In this document: in pieces, positions 6,062 through 7,073 of the stretch
How the letters are laid out: each line of letters begins with the position of its first letter
Numbering within the stretch: the stretch's first letter is position 1
NCBI GenBank assembly: GCA_008081305.1
Contig: VMCP01000267.1
Span: 1-7,073, forward strand
Direction of reading: 5' to 3'
Length of the DNA: 7,073 nucleotides
Source of the DNA: Bacteroidota bacterium
GTDB lineage: Bacteria; Bacteroidota; Bacteroidia; NS11-12g; UBA955
The notes under the pieces: model-generated
The model's input: the letters and a program-made list of their open reading frames with translations, nothing else
Told to the model about the DNA's origin: nothing
The model's database searches: none
Program-made: the position numbers and the translations under genes

Positions 6062-7073
6062 TTAGGAATTCAATTCATCAAACTTGGCTTTCATCGTGGG
6101 GTTGCCACGGGTGAGCTTTTTGATGCTGAGATCATCTGCCTTGTTGTTGGCCAAGCGCAAATTGTTTTCAGATGACAACAATGCGTCCTTGGTTTTTTGA
6201 AGATGCACAATGGTTTTATCGATTTCCTCGATGGCCGTTTTGAACTTGCGACTGGCTAAATCGTAGTTCTTGGCAAAGCCTTCCTTAAAGGTGTTGATCT
6301 TCTCTTCGAAGTTGGTGATATCGATGTTTTGCGTGCGCATCACATTGAGCTCTTGCTTGTACTTCAGCGAGTTGAAGGCCGCATTCCGAAGTAAGGAAAT
6401 GATAGGAATGAAAAACTGCGGACGAATCACATACATCTTCTCGTGGCGATATGACATGTCCACAATGCCACTGTTGTAATATTCGTTATCGGACTCCAAG
6501 AGGGATACCAAAATCGCATACTCACACTTTTTATCCTTGCGGTCTTTATCTAGCTTATTAAGAAAATCTTCGTTCTTCTTTTTGGTGGCCGTGGCATCGC
6601 TCTCGTTTTTCATCTCAAACATGATGGACAAAACCTCTACGCCATCCACAACTTCTCGGTAAATGTAATCGCCTTTCGTTCCGCCGCTGGCATCGTTGTC
6701 TTTTTCAAAGTAGGCATGTTGAAAAGCCGTTGATCGCAATTTGTTAAACTCATTTTCACAATGCTGTTCCAGCGATTCTCCAATCATTTTGGTGGACAAC
6801 TTTAACTTCATCTCTTTCACCCGTTCTATTTCTTCGTCTTTCAGTCGGATGATGGATTCTTGCACCTGAAGTTTTCCTTGAAAGTCTTGTTTCAGGGAGT
6901 TTTCGAGGTTTTGCTTTTCCAATTCTTTGAGATCCAGTTTACTTTTAAACTCATCGCGCTCTTTGGATATGTTCTGCACCGCCTGTTGAATGGCCAATTT
7001 GGCTTCTGCATCGAACTTGGCAATTGAGGCTTTCAACTCACTGATTTCTTTGTCTTTTTGGGAAACCTGCTCG
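6062..7073 (-). CDS. DUF2130 coiled-coil protein, N-terminus missing at window edge
   Basis: The frame is open to the right edge; 336 residues up to the stop are visible. Family members are usually 400-450 residues, so roughly 100 are missing. The visible N-terminal part is a charged heptad-type coiled coil (SQKDKEISELKA through EEIERVKEMKLKL). The DUF2130 core follows, with the family's recognisable blocks: KMIGESLEQHCENEFN, FEKDNDASGGTKGDYIYRE, IMFEMKNESDAT, LDKDRKDKKCEYAILVSLLE, YNSGIVDMS, KMYVIRPQFFIPII, QNIDITNFEEK, AIEEIDKTI and a closing LTRGNPTM. The core holds Asp (6670-6668) in KGDYI and, 18 residues later, ExK (Glu 6616-6614) in FEMKN, a D...ExK arrangement typical of PD-(D/E)XK nuclease folds. 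Cytoplasmic location is expected since no signal is visible. Function is unproven; a nucleic-acid role is inference. The TTG at 7036 is internal, not a start. Confidence 0.92.
   Translation of the reverse strand, partial: EQVSQKDKEISELKASIAKFDAEAKLAIQQAVQNISKERDEFKSKLDLKELEKQNLENSLKQDFQGKLQVQESIIRLKDEEIERVKEMKLKLSTKMIGESLEQHCENEFNKLRSTAFQHAYFEKDNDASGGTKGDYIYREVVDGVEVLSIMFEMKNESDATATKKKNEDFLNKLDKDRKDKKCEYAILVSLLESDNEYYNSGIVDMSYRHEKMYVIRPQFFIPIISLLRNAAFNSLKYKQELNVMRTQNIDITNFEEKINTFKEGFAKNYDLASRKFKTAIEEIDKTIVHLQKTKDALLSSENNLRLANNKADDLSIKKLTRGNPTMKAKFDELNS

Noticed and set aside
7034..7036. TTG at 7036 as the start of the DUF2130 protein
   Set aside because: The frame stays open upstream with more coiled-coil sequence (EQVSQKDKEISE), and the family is longer; this is an internal leucine.
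1..7073. Search for CRISPR arrays, tRNA or rRNA genes, insertion sequences, integrase sites and toxin-antitoxin or defence cassettes
   Set aside because: No spaced short repeats, tRNA-like folds, transposase motifs or terminal inverted repeats were seen by eye. The only tandem repeats are the protein-level GCDS units and the operator pair.

Overview
The window comes from a member of the Bacteroidota (Bacteroidetes). The evidence is a long secreted protein with a type IX secretion (T9SS) C-terminal sorting domain and GCDS-type cysteine repeats, a FecA-type TonB-dependent receptor, a good match to the Bacteroidetes promoter (TTTG-N19-TAnnTTTG), no clear Shine-Dalgarno sites, and an AT-rich base composition. 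It is probably a free-living Flavobacteriia-like organism, but the genus cannot be read from the sequence.

Layout: (1) 1-1651, minus strand, is the N-terminal 550 residues of a FecA-like receptor that runs off the left edge. It starts at GTG and is driven by a promoter carrying a duplicated, partly palindromic operator-like sequence. (2) 1652-1768 is the divergent intergenic region. (3) 1769-3901, plus strand, is a secreted LamG protein with six cysteine repeats and a T9SS sorting domain. (4) 3905-4498, minus, is a lipoprotein of unrecognised family that converges on gene 3 with only 3 bp between stop codons; each gene appears to terminate inside the other. (5) 4551-5120, minus, is a small exported protein, followed by a strong intrinsic terminator that ends just before the start codon of gene 4. 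(6) 5121-5286 is an intergenic stretch with two short palindromes and no gene. (7) 5287-6027, minus, is a membrane-anchored SIMPL (DUF541) protein. (8) 6062 to the right edge, minus, is a DUF2130 protein with a long N-terminal coiled coil; it is incomplete at its N-terminus and probably forms a transcription unit with the SIMPL gene.

Functionally this is mostly an envelope and secretion neighbourhood: ferric-siderophore or ferric-citrate uptake, a cell-surface or secreted adhesin-like protein, a lipoprotein, an exported protein, and a SIMPL protein. No mobile element, CRISPR array, tRNA, rRNA or defence cassette was found. I do not see a convincing new multi-gene system. The points most worth a second look are the operator and promoter layout of the receptor gene, the interlocked terminators of the convergent pair, the terminator that abuts the lipoprotein start, and the D...ExK nuclease-like signature in the DUF2130 protein.
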